DNA from: Nepenthes gracilis
Lineage: Eukaryota; Streptophyta; Magnoliopsida; Caryophyllales; Nepenthaceae
Reading direction: 5' to 3'
Length of the DNA stretch: 64,000 nucleotides
Assembly: GCA_033239525.1 (NCBI GenBank)
Contig: BSYO01000022.1
Coordinates: 13,402,923-13,466,922, forward strand
Part shown: positions 1 through 11,395 of the stretch, piece by piece
Layout of the letters: each line of letters begins with the position of its first letter
Numbering within the stretch: position 1 is the stretch's first letter
Notes under the pieces: generated by a model
What the model was told of the DNA's origin: nothing
Databases searched by the model: none
The model's input: the letters and a program-made list of their open reading frames with translations, nothing else
Position numbers and translations under genes: made by a program

Positions 1-650
1 GTGGCATAAGAACTATGGACTATGGCCCCGTATGTCGGGTTAAAGGCATTACCTCCCGCCCCGGGGAGCATAATGAGGGGATACGGCTTTAGGTTGTGGG
101 GTAGCACACAACCCGTCCTCGATATTGACCGCTCCCGTCCGGTCCCTAAAGATGATATGAATTCCGAATGATTTTGATGAATTTTCTAAAGACAAGATGA
201 AAAGAATATAAACCAAGAAGAAACGATATGATGATTTTTATTATGCTATACTATGATCTATAATTTGATTATATGTATGCTTCTGTTTTCTGCATGTGAG
301 TATCCCTGGCTTTTGTAGCTCACTCTTGTAAATTTTCAGATGACAAGTTCATGGAGGACGAAGTTGAGTAGAGTTCTATGGTGTAGCTGAATGTCTAAGT
401 TTGGCCGAGCAGATTTTAGGAGTTTTGTTTATTTTGTTTGAGGAAACTTGTAATATTGATTCCGCTGCTTATGAATGTTAGAATATTTCCGTGACATTTT
501 GGAATTTATGAAATTATTAATCTTTAGAATGCATCTCAGGTTTGGAATAAAGAAAAGAAAAATTTTTATGTTCACCCTTTTTATCTCTTATTTATAAGAA
601 CTTTGGATTTGATGATGGCTTTTGATGGTAATAAAAGTCGGGTCGTCAAA
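1..650 (+). mobile_element. Partial LTR (3' part), first LTR of the tandem array
   Basis: This is the 3' portion of the same LTR that appears complete at 3835-6891. It matches that LTR from the GC-rich block reading TATGGCCCCGTATGTCGGG to the LTR end. The expected terminal GTCACA reads GTCAAA here, a single substitution. The start of the LTR lies outside the window. The primer binding site follows directly at 653. Orientation is plus. Confidence 0.9.
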
Positions 651-652
651 GT

Positions 653-663
653 TGGTATCAGAG
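653..663 (+). other. Primer binding site (tRNA-iMet type)
   Basis: TGGTATCAGAG lies two bases after the LTR end. It is complementary to the 3' end of plant initiator tRNA-Met, the usual primer of Tekay-type and many other plant LTR elements. Confidence 0.9.
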
Positions 664-776
664 AGAAAACTGGGATGCTGTAGGTTAATGTCAATTAACC
701 CGGAAACATAGGACAGGATTAGTTAAGGCAAGAAGAGAGTTAGCTCTACTTATGTAAAGCTAGTTGACTGACCAAG

Positions 777-959
777 ATGTTCTTTCTGAAATCAAAGTCA
801 TCGATGAAGTCATGTCTAAATAGAAGAAGGCGAGCCGACCGGATTAACAACGCTCCGGATCCGAAAGCAAAGTGCTTGAAAAAGATGGCTGATGTTATAA
901 AAGCCTTGGCTTCACCGATTCCGGTAGCCGTCTCAATTTCCTGTGCAAATAGGAAGTGA
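777..959 (+). pseudogene. Decayed gag N-terminus
   Basis: A 60-codon frame lies just after the primer binding site, where gag should start. The piece RRRRADRINNAPDPKAK followed by MADVIKAL has the look of the basic, Asp-Pro-rich start of a Tekay-type gag. It ends at TGA with nothing gag-like after it. The same frame is present in unit 3 (13324-13506), while unit 2 is frameshifted. It is probably a fossil of the autonomous ancestor rather than a working ORF. Confidence 0.5.
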
Positions 960-1365
960 AGTTGACATTCGGTTAGTTGACGTAAAGAAGATCATGGTCT
1001 TGAGAATTATGAGGTAATGTCCTATGCCGCTATGAAAACTTTAAGGATGAATACTTTGTTTAATAAGACTCTCGGGAGCCTGTTTCAGAGGTTCAGTATT
1101 TTAGATCAAGGTTCTAAGGTATTAACTTAAAGTATTAAGTAGGAGGTAGGGCCTTTGGACTTAATATTGAAATCTGGTATCATTTTGGGGATTCCAAACC
1201 CATGTTTAAATTGTATTTTGAGTTATGACAATAGAAGACGTAAGCTTTGTAATAGCAGCAAAGGTGACCTAGTAATTGGAAAAACAAAAAAAAAAAAAAA
1301 AAAAAAACAAAAGACATATCAAAGTAGGTGTTTATGTACGAACCTTGGAATTGAATTGTACGATT

Positions 1366-1490
1366 TTAGGTATGAACTTGAGCCAACTAAGTTTAAAAGT
1401 CTTAATCTGATCCTAATAGTAGTTCGGTGGACGAACTTCAGTACTATTGCTGTTAGATTAGTAAAGAATGGCATCCGACAATCGAGTTGA
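1366..1490 (+). repeat. Diverged duplicated module, copy a (internal domain)
   Basis: This stretch resembles 1788-1895 in the same internal domain. Both share a core like CTTAATCTGATCCTAATAG followed by AGTTCGGTGGACGAA, and then GTAAAGAATGGCATCCGA near the end. The module recurs in units 2 and 3 (about 7606-7730 and 13910-14035). It is not coding in any frame that I can recognise. Confidence 0.6.
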
Positions 1491-1787
1491 AGGCTCTAAG
1501 GCATTAGTTGAAGGTATAAAATGTTTAATTGTTGTGACAGGTAGTAAGGCTCTTGGTTTATTATTGTGATTCCTAAATTTGTTTTAATTAAGGATCTAAG
1601 TGTGATACAGACGATATCAAGGTTATAATATTTTCTCGGGTTTCTAGATCTGATTATTCGGGTTGATCAAAACCATTTTGTGGTGCCAATCTTGATGTGA
1701 CAACATTAATGATCCGATCAGTAAGTTGTCGGTCAATCCGGATTGTGTTAGTAAATGTATTATTCTCGTTATTGGATTGTGCAATGT

Positions 1788-1895
1788 GAGTTCGCCACGG
1801 TACCAAATCTTAATCTAATCTTATTAGTAGTTAGGTGGGCGAATTGTAGCACAAGGAGGGTTGAATTTGTAAAGGATAACATCCGGTGATTAGGT
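1788..1895 (+). repeat. Diverged duplicated module, copy b (internal domain)
   Basis: This is the partner of 1366-1490, about 420 bases downstream. The core reads CTTAATCTAATCTTATTAG then TAGTTAGGTGGGCGAA, and it ends GTAAAGGATAACATCCGG. Divergence between a and b is far higher than between array units, so the duplication predates the array. Confidence 0.6.
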
Positions 1896-3822
1896 TTCAA
1901 GAATAAGTCTCGAATTGATTGAGATATCAAGAAATTGGTGTTGTCTTTCCTGTTGATCATGTAATGAAGGATCTGCGCTAAGTCCAATTAGTATATGTGG
2001 CCACATCCATAGTTTATTGTGGTCATGAAGGGGTTTCCGCCATGTGACTATTCGAGAATGATTATCGGAGGAAGATTAGGTTAAAATCGATTTAAAAACG
2101 TTAAGAATTTTATGCAGAGCCGTGGAAGTATCGGCTTGGGTATCATAGTTGAATACTCTAGAACCTTTGAGGTAAATAGATAGACCGATAAGGTTATTCA
2201 TAAATTTCTAAAAAATGGGTTTGCCTAGAAGGTTGAAAATTTTATAAAGCAGACCTTGTAAATGGATAAGCGTAGTTCGAGTATTGTTGTAAAGGTTTGA
2301 TGATTTTTTTAGATCGATTTGGATTCATAGTGTGTAAGTTATGGATAAATAAAAGTTGTAGTCCCAGCGGTATTCGAGTTAAGGATATAATCATTGCAAA
2401 GTTCTAAAACGTTGTTAGAGTTTTGAATTGCATGGATTGAGTCTTTTAAGCATATTCGGGTCCAAGTTGAGATAATTTTATCGATAAATTCAAAGAACAT
2501 GGGGTGCATGTAATTGTTGAGGATTATGAACGGCTAATAATCAGTATACCCCATTGTGAAGGGATTGAGAGTTTAGCTAGGAAAATGCCTTGCTAAGCTT
2601 GTGGCTCTTTGGTATCATGATTTTAAGGTCAATAAGATTTTACGTGATGGCTAATTGGGAAAACCGATTAATATCATAAAAGCATATAGTCACCTTGGGT
2701 CTAATCAAATTATGCAATGACCTATTCCTAAAGGATTTCAGTGTCAGTGAGATAATCAGCGTGAGAGAAATTTATAATTGTTAGGTCAAAAGATAAAAGG
2801 TAATTTTCGGGGAATAAAAAGGTATTAAGAAACGTTCATGTCATTTGGGATTGACCCCTAATGAGTTCTGTAAGGTATAGAGGAATGTAATGTTTTTGAG
2901 AAAGATTAAGATTATGCTACTCTCATGATAGATGGCTACCTTCGAACTAAGTAGGGGAGGAGTTCACAATTTTCTCCACGTGTTAGTGGGTTTTAGCAAA
3001 GGAAATTTCCATTTAGAGAACTTATGATGTTGTCTTTGAAAATAGCCCTTATCAAAGATTTTAAGAGCCAGAATAATTGTGTCAATAAGAAAAATGATAT
3101 TATGATATTGCCTCGTGGGTAGATCTGTTTAAAGGTTGAGAAGGTGAACCTCGGTATTTCCTCTAGAATGTAGGCATCACGTCTTTGCGAGTTTTTGGAC
3201 TTATATGTTTTTGAGGAGATGTGAAGAATGAATTGTGAGTAAGTCCAAATGATTTAGTGATAGAATGTCATGATCTTGAATAGGAATCTTAAAATGCTCG
3301 ATAATAATTTAAGTTATGATGGTTCTTGGAATAATTGTTATAATCGTAACTCGGAAGTAAGTAGGCGGTGATCCGAGAATTTGGCATTGTCTTCATAAAA
3401 TTACTATCATAAAACTATTTAAAGCACAATGTAAGCTTTATGTACCCATGACTCAGAGATTTCAAAATAAAAATTATGTCCCTAGGATCGAATTTTTGAG
3501 GCTTGGGATGAACTGAAATGGAAGTTTATTGGATTCGTTTGAAGTATCAAATTAAATTGGAAAAATAGTCAGCATTTTCGTAAGTCGCTCTTAAAATTTG
3601 GAAATCCTTATAAGGTCTTCCTTGTATCAATAGTTGAAAAAGCGTTTGGGTTTAGTCATTCTAAGCTAAAGATTTGTTTTGCAATGAGGATTTAAGAGGA
3701 TTCAATTGCTTGAGTGTTCCTAGAATAATCCTTGTTTGAGTAAATAACGTCTGAATATAGGAAAGAATATCTGTGATTATGAAATTGTGAGAATTGTCAA
3801 ATTTCGAGGACGAAATTTCTAT

Positions 3823-3834
3823 AAGTAGGGGAAT
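3823..3834 (+). other. Polypurine tract of unit 1
   Basis: The purine-rich run AAGTAGGGGAAT directly precedes the LTR start TGTAACGACCC. This is the position and composition expected of the plus-strand primer. Confidence 0.85.
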
Positions 3835-4138
3835 TGTAACGACCCAAATTTCAAAACCTAGAAAATTAGTCATTGGGTCCGGTCAACGCTAGTTGATCGG
3901 AAATTATAATGAGGTTGCCCTAAGACAAAAATCAAATGGGTTTATCAACTTTGGCCCTGCTTAACGAAAAGGAGTTCCGCTTTTGAATTACAAAGAGGTC
4001 GGCTTGAACAAAATCCAAACCCAAAATCAAGTCTGGATTTTCTAGGAGAAAAGAAGTCCAGACTTCCCTTGGTAAAAGGAAGTCCGGATAACAAGGGAAA
4101 ATTTCCATCATCAAATCCGGTCAAGTTGACCGGAAAAT

Positions 4139-4495
4139 GAAAGAAGAAAGATACATCGACTTAAGATGGAATCAAGAAGGAATAAGAAGTCCGGATTTCA
4201 TTGATGAAATTCTAGTCCGGATGTTAAGGATGAAAATGAAGTCCGGATTTCTGCAGTGAAAATGAAGTCCGGATTTCCGCAGTAAAAATGAAGTTCGGAT
4301 TTCCAAAGTAAAAAGAAGTTCGGATGTCCCTTGGTAAAGAATAACTCCGGAATTTCCGTATTGAATGGAAGTCCGGATTACATTGAAGAAAAGAAGTCCA
4401 GATTCTTTCGGAATTAAGAACTCCGGCAATTGTAATTAAAATGCACTCCGAATTCCCATAAAAAGTCAGTCCAGCCGGAGTGATAACTTGAGACA
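4139..4495 (+). repeat. Degenerate GAAGTCCGGATTTC repeat cluster in LTR 1
   Basis: The motif GAAGTCCGGATT and close variants recurs roughly every 25-40 bases. The units are irregular in length and share a CCGG core. The cluster lies upstream of the TATA box, in what would be U3. Confidence 0.75.
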
Positions 4496-4658
4496 TTGGG
4501 AAGATACGACAATGAATGATTTATCTATTCCCGAAACTTGTTGGAAAATGAAAATCATAAATAATCTAGCTAATTCCAAGGTTTTGGAAATACAAAGCCA
4601 TAAATAATAAACTTGGAAAAATGTGAAGTCATAAATAAAGGCCACCTAACCCAGGGCC

Positions 4659-4666
4659 TATAAATA
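4659..4666 (+). promoter_or_regulatory. Putative TATA box of LTR 1
   Basis: TATAAATA in a GGGCC-flanked context lies about 825 bases into the LTR, downstream of the CCGG cluster. It is the best core-promoter candidate in the LTR and is conserved in all three complete LTRs. If it is used, R-U5 would be over 2 kb long. Confidence 0.55.
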
Positions 4667-5089
4667 AAGGTTTAAGATCAGCAGAAAAAGACACCACTAG
4701 AAGCTCCTAGTAGAGAAAGAAATCAAAGGCTAAGGCAACGTAAGAAAAGAATTCAGGCAAGATACTCACCCCTATTTATAAAATTCATGTTTTATTTATG
4801 TTGCTATAAAATTATATGAAATTCTGTATAAGTATGCTTTTGCTGTTCACACTGAAAGGCATGTTTAAAGGAAATTCTGTTATGCATGATGTTGGATTTC
4901 TGTTATGATTTACTGCCAATGATTATGAATTTTTCCCAATGCATGTTTACAGAAATAAATTGTAGACTTTATGATGAAATATGAATTTCTCGCTATTAAT
5001 CCTTGTTTCACAAACCGATCTCGAATTGAACAATAAAGGACCTTCGGCATCCTTACCAAACATGATTTAGGGAACTTGGTTTTTTTATG

Positions 5090-5965
5090 TACTCCGTCCC
5101 ATTATGAAAAGTAGTCCGTCCCTTCGTTTAAAAAAGAACTCCGCCATCAGAAAAAGAGAACTCCGGCCTTTACATCTTTAAAAGTGCTCCGTTCCTTTGT
5201 TTTGAATTGAACTCCGGTTATAAATTCCGTATTTAGAGCTTCGGATTTTATAAGAAAGTAAACTCCGGAATTATGAACTCCGAATTTTGAATGAATAGCG
5301 TTCCGTCTTTTGAAAAAGAAATCACTCTGTCCCTTTTTAAAAGAAAGAGCTCCGGACTTTGATGATAATAAATGAACTCCGTCTTTTATGAATTAAAAAC
5401 TCTGTTTTCTTATGAACTTTGGATTTCAGAAAGGAACTCCGGCTTTGATAAAAGGACTTCGGCTTTTGGAACTCCGTCCTGCTGTTTGAAAAAGAACTCC
5501 GGAATTTGATGAAAAACACTCCGTCCTTTTTATAAAAAGAACTCCGTCTTTGCAAGTACTCGTACTTTTATTTTGAAAAGAACTCCGACCTTGAGGAAAA
5601 ACAACTTCGGCTTTAAAAGAACTTCGAATTTTGACTACGGCTTTCGATTGAAGAAAGAGCTTCGGCTTTTGAAACCTGCCTTACTCAAAGAACTCCGTCT
5701 TTTGAAAAGAGCTCCGCCATTCAAAGCACTCCGTCCGTTTAAAAGAAAAGACCTCTGTACGTTTTAAGAAAAGGCACTCCATCCCTTTGAAAAGAAAAGT
5801 ACTCCGGTTTTGATAAGAAAGGCACTCCGTCCATTTGAAAGGAAAAGCACTCCGGTTTTAATAAGAAAAAGTACTCCGCCAAGGAAGAAAAAGAGCTCCG
5901 CCCTTCGTAAAGAAAAAGTACTCCTGCAAAACAAGAATAAAGGACTTTGATTTTTGACTCCGGAT
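5090..5965 (+). repeat. Degenerate ACTCCG/CTCCGTC repeat cluster in LTR 1
   Basis: About 880 bases carry dozens of variants of AAAAGAACTCCGG, AAAGTACTCCG and GCACTCCGTCC spaced 15-35 bases apart. It is downstream of the TATA box and therefore in the putative transcribed leader. Several accidental short frames in both strands come from this low-complexity sequence. Confidence 0.8.
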
Positions 5966-6893
5966 TTAAAGACCTTCAAGTTTAAAAATGGACGGTTTTT
6001 CAAAGAAAAGAACTTCTAATGATATGGACTTCAATGAATGAAGTAAAGAACAAGGCTATATGAAAACACATGGATTATGGACAGCAAGTGGAACTCTTCC
6101 GACTTTTGAACTATGATATATTGCCAATAAAGAACACGAACCAAGAACCAAGTTTCCATTAAACTTGCTGTTAAAGATGGATGAAGGATATTAGAGTGAC
6201 ACTCGAGGATGCCTCCTGGGCCACGGGAGGGGACCTTTTGGTGGCATAAGAACTATGGACTATGGCCCCGTATGTCGGGTTAAAGGCATTACCTCCCGCC
6301 CCGGGAGCATAATGAGGGATACGGCTTTAGGTTGTGGGGTAGCACACAACCCGTCCCGATGTTGTCCCGCTCCCGTCCGGTCCCTAAAGATGATATGAAT
6401 TCCGAATGATTTTGATGAATTTTCTAAAGACAAGATGAAAAGAATATAAACCAAGAAGAAACGATATGATGATTTTTATTATGCTATACTATGATCTATA
6501 ATTTGATTATATGTATGCTTCTGTTTTCTGCATGTGAGTATCCTGCTGGGCTTTTGTAGCTCACTCTTGTAAATTTTCAGATGACAAGTTCATGGAGGAC
6601 GAAGTTGAGTAGAGTTCTATGGTGTAGCTGAATGTCTAAGCTGGCTGGAGCAGATTTTAGGAGTTTTGTTTATTTTGTTTGAGGAAACTTGTAATATTGA
6701 TTCCGCTGCTTATGAATGTTAGAATATTTCCGTGACATTTTGGAATTTATGAAATTATTAATCTTTAGAATGCATCTCAGGTTTGGAATAAAGAAAAGAA
6801 AAATTTTTATGTTCACCCTTTTTATCTCTTATTTATAAGAACTTTGGATTTGATGATGGCTTTTGATGGTAATAAAAGTCGGGTCGTCACAGT

Positions 6894-6904
6894 TGGTATC
6901 AGAG
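6894..6904 (+). other. Primer binding site (tRNA-iMet type), unit 2
   Basis: TGGTATCAGAG lies two bases after LTR 1 and is identical to the unit 1 site. Confidence 0.9.
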
Positions 6905-7018
6905 AGAAAACTGGGATGCTGTAGGTTAATGTCAATTAACCCGGAAACATAGGACAGGATTAGTTAAGGCAAGAAGAGAGTTAGCTCTACTTATGTAAAG
7001 CTAGTTGGATCGACCAAG

Positions 7019-7199
7019 ATGTTCTTTCGTAAATCAAAGTCATCGATGAAGTCATGTCTAAATAGAAGAAGGCGAGCCGACCGGATTAACAACGCTCGGA
7101 TCCGAAAGCAAAGTGCTTGAAAAAGATGGCTGATGTTATAAAAGCCTTGGCTTCACCGATTCGGTAGCCGTCTCAATTTCCTGTGCAAATAGGAAGTGA
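7019..7199 (+). pseudogene. Decayed gag N-terminus, frameshifted copy
   Basis: This is the counterpart of 777-959. The ATG is kept, but CCGG and CCG sites are one base short (GCTCGGATCC for GCTCCGGATCC, GATTCGG for GATTCCGG), breaking the frame. Because these losses sit at CCG sites they may be assembly errors rather than mutations. Confidence 0.4.
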
Positions 7200-10058
7200 A
7201 GTTGACATTCGGTTAGTTGACGTAAAGAAGATCATGGTCTTGAGAATTATGAGGTAATGTCCTATGCCGCTATGAAAACTTTAAGGATGAATACTTTGTT
7301 TAATAAGACTCTCGGGAGCCTGTTTCAGAGGTTCAGTATTTTAGATCAAGGTTCTAAGGTATTAACTTAAAGTATTAAGTAGGAGGTAGGGCCTTTGGAC
7401 TTAATATTGAAATCTGGTATCATTTTGGGGATTCCAAACCCATGTTTAAATTGTATTTTGAGTTATGACAATAGAAGACGTAAGCTTTGTAATAGCAGCA
7501 AAGGTGACCTAGTAATTGGAAAAACAAAAAAAAACAAAAAAAAAAACAAAAGACATATCAAAGTAGGTGTTTATGTACGAACCTTGGAATTGAATTGTAC
7601 GATTTTAGGTATGAACTTGAGCCAACTAAGTTTAAAAGTCTTAATCTGATCCTAATAGTAGTTCGGTGGACGAACTTCAGTACTATTGCTGTTAGATTAG
7701 TAAAGAATGGCATCCGACAATCGAGTTGAAGGCTCTAAGGCATTAGTTGAAGGTATAAAATGTTTAATTGTTGTGACAGGTAGTAAGGCTCTTGGTTTAT
7801 TATTGTGATTCCTAAATTTGTTTTAATTAAGGATCTAAGTGTGATACAGACGATATCAAGGTTATAATATTTTCTCGGGTTTCTAGATCTGATTATTCGG
7901 GTTGATCAAAACCATTTTGTGGTGCCAATCTTGATGTGACAACATTAATGATCTGATCAGTAAGTTGTCGGTCAATCCGGATTGTGTTAGTAAATGTATT
8001 ATTCCTCGTTATTGGATTGTGCAATGTGAGTTCGCCACGGTACCAAATCTTAATCTAATCTTATTAGTAGTTAGGTGGGCGAATTGTAGCACAAGGAGGG
8101 TTGAATTTGTAAAGGATAACATCCGGTGATTAGGTTTCAAGAATAAGTCTGAATTGATTGAGATATCAAGAAATTGGTGTTGTCTTTCCTGTTGATCATG
8201 TAATGAAGGATCTGCGCTAAGTCCAATTAGTATATGTGGCCACATCCATAGTTTATTGTGGTCATGAAGGGGTTTCCGCCATGTGACTATTCGAGAATGA
8301 TTATCGGAGGAAGATTAGGTTAAAATCGACGAAAAACGTTAAGAATTTTATGCAGAGCCGTGGAAGTATCGGCTTGGGTATCATAGTTGAATACTCTAGA
8401 ACCTTTGAGGTAAATAGATAGACCGATAAGGTTATTCATAAATTTCTAAAAAAATGGGTTTGCCTAGAAGGTTGAAAATTTTATAAGCAGACCTTGTAAA
8501 TGGATAAGCGTAGTTCGAGTATTGTTGTAAAGGTTTGATGATTTTTTTTAGATCGATTTGGATTCATAGTGTGTAAGTTATGGATAAATAAAAGTTGTAG
8601 TCCCAGCGGTATTCAGGTTAAGGATATAATCATTGCAAAGTTCTAAAACGTTGTTAGAGTTTTGAATTGCATGGATTGAGTCTTTTAAGCATATTCGGGT
8701 CCAAGTTGAGATAATTTTATCGATAAATTCAAAGAACATGGGGTGCATGTAATTGTTGAGGATTATGAACGGCTAATAATCTGTATACCCCATTGTGAAG
8801 GGATTGAGAGTTTAGCTAGGAAAATGCCTTGCTAAGCTTGTGGCTCTTTGGTATCATGATTTTAAGGTCAATAAGATTTTACGTGATGGCTAATTGGGAA
8901 AACCGATTAATATCATAAAAGCATATAGTCACCTTGGGTCTAACTGAAATTATGCAATGACCTATTCCTAAAGGATTTCAGTGTCAGTGAGATAATCAGC
9001 GTGGGAGAAATTTATAATTGTTAGGTCAAAAGATAAAAGGTAATTTTCGGGGAATAAAAAGGTATTAAGAAACGTTCATGTCATTTGGGATTGACCCCTA
9101 ATGAGTTCTGTAAGGTATAGAGGAATGTAATGTTTTTGAGAAAGATTAAGATTATGCTACTCTCACGATAGATGGCTACCTTCGAACTAAGTAGGGGAGG
9201 AGTTCACAATTTTCTCCACGTGTTAGTGGGTTTTAGCAAAGGAAATTTCCATTTAGAGAACTTATGATGTTGTCTTTGAAAATAGCCCTTATCAAAGATT
9301 TTAAGAGCCAGAATAATTGTGTCAATAAGAAAAATGATATTATGATATTGCCTGTGGGTAGATCTGTTTAAAGGTTGAGAAGGTGAACCTCGGTATTTCC
9401 TCTAGAATGTAGGCATCACGTACTGCGAGTTTTTGGACTTATATGTTTTTTTGAGGAGATGTGAAGAATGAATTGTGAGTAAGTCCAAATGATTTAGTGA
9501 TAGAATGTCATGATCTTGAATAGGAATCTTAAAATGCTCGATAATAATTTAAGTTATGATGGTTCTTGGAATAATTGTTATAACTGTAACTCGGAAGTAG
9601 GCAGTGATCCGAGAATTTGGCATTGTCTTCATAAAATTACTATCATAAAACTATTTAAAGCACAATGTAAGCTTTATGTACCCATGACTCAGAGATTTCA
9701 AAATAAAAATTATGTCCCTAGGATCGAATTTTTGAGGCTTGGGATGAACTGAAATGGAAGTTTATTGGATTCGTTTGAAGTATCAAATTAAATTGGAAAA
9801 ATAGTCAGCATTTCTGTAAGTCGCTCTTAAAATTTGGAAATCCTTATAAGGTCTTCCTTGTATCAATAGTTGAAAAAGCGTTTGGGTTTAGTCATTCTAA
9901 GCTAAAGATTTGTTTTGCAATGAGGATTTAAGAGGATTCAATTGCTTGAGTGTTCCTAGAATAATCCTTGTTTGAGTAAATAACGTCTGAATATAGGAAA
10001 GAATATCTGTGATTATGAAATTGTGAGAATTGTCAAATTTCGAGGACGAAATTTCTAT

Positions 10059-10070
10059 AAGTAGGGGAAT
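10059..10070 (+). other. Polypurine tract of unit 2
   Basis: AAGTAGGGGAAT precedes the TGTAACGACC start of LTR 2 and is identical to unit 1. Confidence 0.85.
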
Positions 10071-10289
10071 TGTAACGACCCAAATTTCAAAACCTAGAAA
10101 ATTAGTCATTGGGTCCGGTCAACGCTAGTTGATCGGAAATTATAATGAGGTTGCCCTAAGACAAAAATCAAATGGGTTTATCAACTTTGGCCCCGCTAAC
10201 GAAAAGGAGTTCCGCTTTTGAATTACAAAGAGGTAAATTTCGAACAAAATCCAAACCCAAAATCAAGTCCTGGATTTTCTAGGAGAAAA

Positions 10290-10790
10290 GAAGTCCGGAC
10301 TTCCCTTGGTAAAAGGAAGTCCGGATAACAAGGGAAAATTTCCATCATCAAATCCGGTCAAGTTGGCGGAGGAAAATGAAAGAAGAAAGATACATCGACT
10401 TAAGATGGAATCAAGTTCGGCCTTAAGAAGTCCGGAATAAGAAGTCCGGATTTCATTGATGAAATTCTAGTCCGGATGTTAAGGATGAAAATGAAGTCCG
10501 ATTTCTCGCAGGTGAAAATGAAGTCCGATTTCCGCAAATAAAAATGAAGTTCGGATTTCCAAAGTAAAAAGAAGTTCGATGTCCCTTGGTAAAGAATAAC
10601 TCCGAATTTCCGTATTGAATGGAAGTCCGGATTACATTGAAGAAAAGAAGTCCAGATTCTTTCGGAATTAAGAACTCCAGCAATTGTAATTAAAATGCAC
10701 TCCGAATTCCCATAAAAAGTCAGTCCAGCCCTGAAGCAGTTGTGAAATCAAAGGTTGTTCAAGAAAGTGAAGGAGCCGGAGTGATAACTT
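10290..10790 (+). repeat. CCGG-core repeat cluster in LTR 2
   Basis: This corresponds to 4139-4495 in LTR 1, with the same GAAGTCCGG-type units. It includes an additional unit around 10410-10440 (TTAAGAAGTCCGGAATAAG) that is also present in LTR 3. Confidence 0.7.
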
Positions 10791-10959
10791 GAGACATTGG
10801 GAAGATACGACAATGAATGATTTATCTATTCCCGAAACTTGTTGGAAAATGAAAATCATAAATAATCTAGCTAATTCCAAGGTTTTGGAAATACAAAGCC
10901 ATAAATAATAAACTTGGAAAAATGTGAAGTCATAAATAAAGGCCACCTAACCCAGGGCC

Positions 10960-10967
10960 TATAAATA
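10960..10967 (+). promoter_or_regulatory. Putative TATA box of LTR 2
   Basis: TATAAATA occurs at the same relative place as in LTR 1, preceded by CCCAGGGCC. Confidence 0.55.
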
Positions 10968-11395
10968 AAGGTTTAAGATCAGCAGAAAAAGACACCACTA
11001 GAAGCTCCTAGTAGAGAAAGAAATCAAAGGCTAAGGCAACGTAAGAAAAGAATTCAGGCAAGATACTCACCCCTATTTATAAAATTTATGTTTTATTTAT
11101 GTTGCTATAAAATTATATGAAATTCTGCATAAGTATACTTTTGCTGTTCACACTGAAAGGCATGTTTAAAGGAAATTCTGTTATGCATGATGTTGGATTT
11201 CTGTTATGATTTACTGCCAATGATTATGAATTTTTCCCAATGCATGTTTACAGAAATAAATTGTAGACTTTATGATGAAATATGAATTTCTGCTATTAAT
11301 CCTTGTTTCTGTCAAACTGATCTCTGAATTGAACAATAAAGGACCTTCGGCATCCTTACCAAACATGATTTAGGGAACTTCGGTTTTTTTTTATG

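Larger units (their letters stand above)
651..3834 (+). mobile_element. Internal domain 1 of LARD-like non-autonomous gypsy element
   Basis: This 3.18-kb segment lies between two LTRs. It starts with an initiator-Met-type primer binding site and ends with a polypurine tract followed by TGTAACGACCC. No reading frame longer than about 110 codons exists, and no protease, RT, RNase H or integrase motif is visible. A decayed gag start is visible near 777-959. The last bases before the polypurine tract (TCGAGGACGAAATTTCTATAAG) resemble the end of pol in plant Tekay/Del elements. The size and cis-signal-only content fit the LARD type (large LTRs, non-coding interior). Transposition would have to rely on proteins from an autonomous relative, which is an inference. 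Confidence 0.8.
3835..6891 (+). mobile_element. Complete LTR 1 of the array (3.06 kb)
   Basis: It begins TGTAACGACCC after a polypurine tract and ends GGGTCGTCACA before a primer binding site, so it serves as the 3' LTR of one unit and the 5' LTR of the next. It contains two clusters of short repeats centred on TCCGG/CTCCG, a TATA box at 4659, and a GC-rich block near 6245-6385. It lacks a roughly 44-bp segment present in LTRs 2 and 3 (10731-10774 in LTR 2). The TGTAACGACCC start and the primer type are typical of Tekay/Del-lineage LTRs. Confidence 0.9.
6892..10070 (+). mobile_element. Internal domain 2 of LARD-like element
   Basis: This is nearly identical to internal domain 1, with the same order of primer binding site, gag fossil, duplicated module and polypurine tract. 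The A-rich tract near 7525 is interrupted differently from that of unit 1 (1285-1308). Most other differences are 1-3 base changes at CG or CNG sites. No recognisable enzyme domain is present. Confidence 0.8.

Noticed and set aside
5090..5965. Regularly spaced short repeats that could suggest a CRISPR-like array
   Set aside because: The units vary in sequence and spacing, lie inside a plant LTR, and have no associated genes. They are degenerate tandem repeats.
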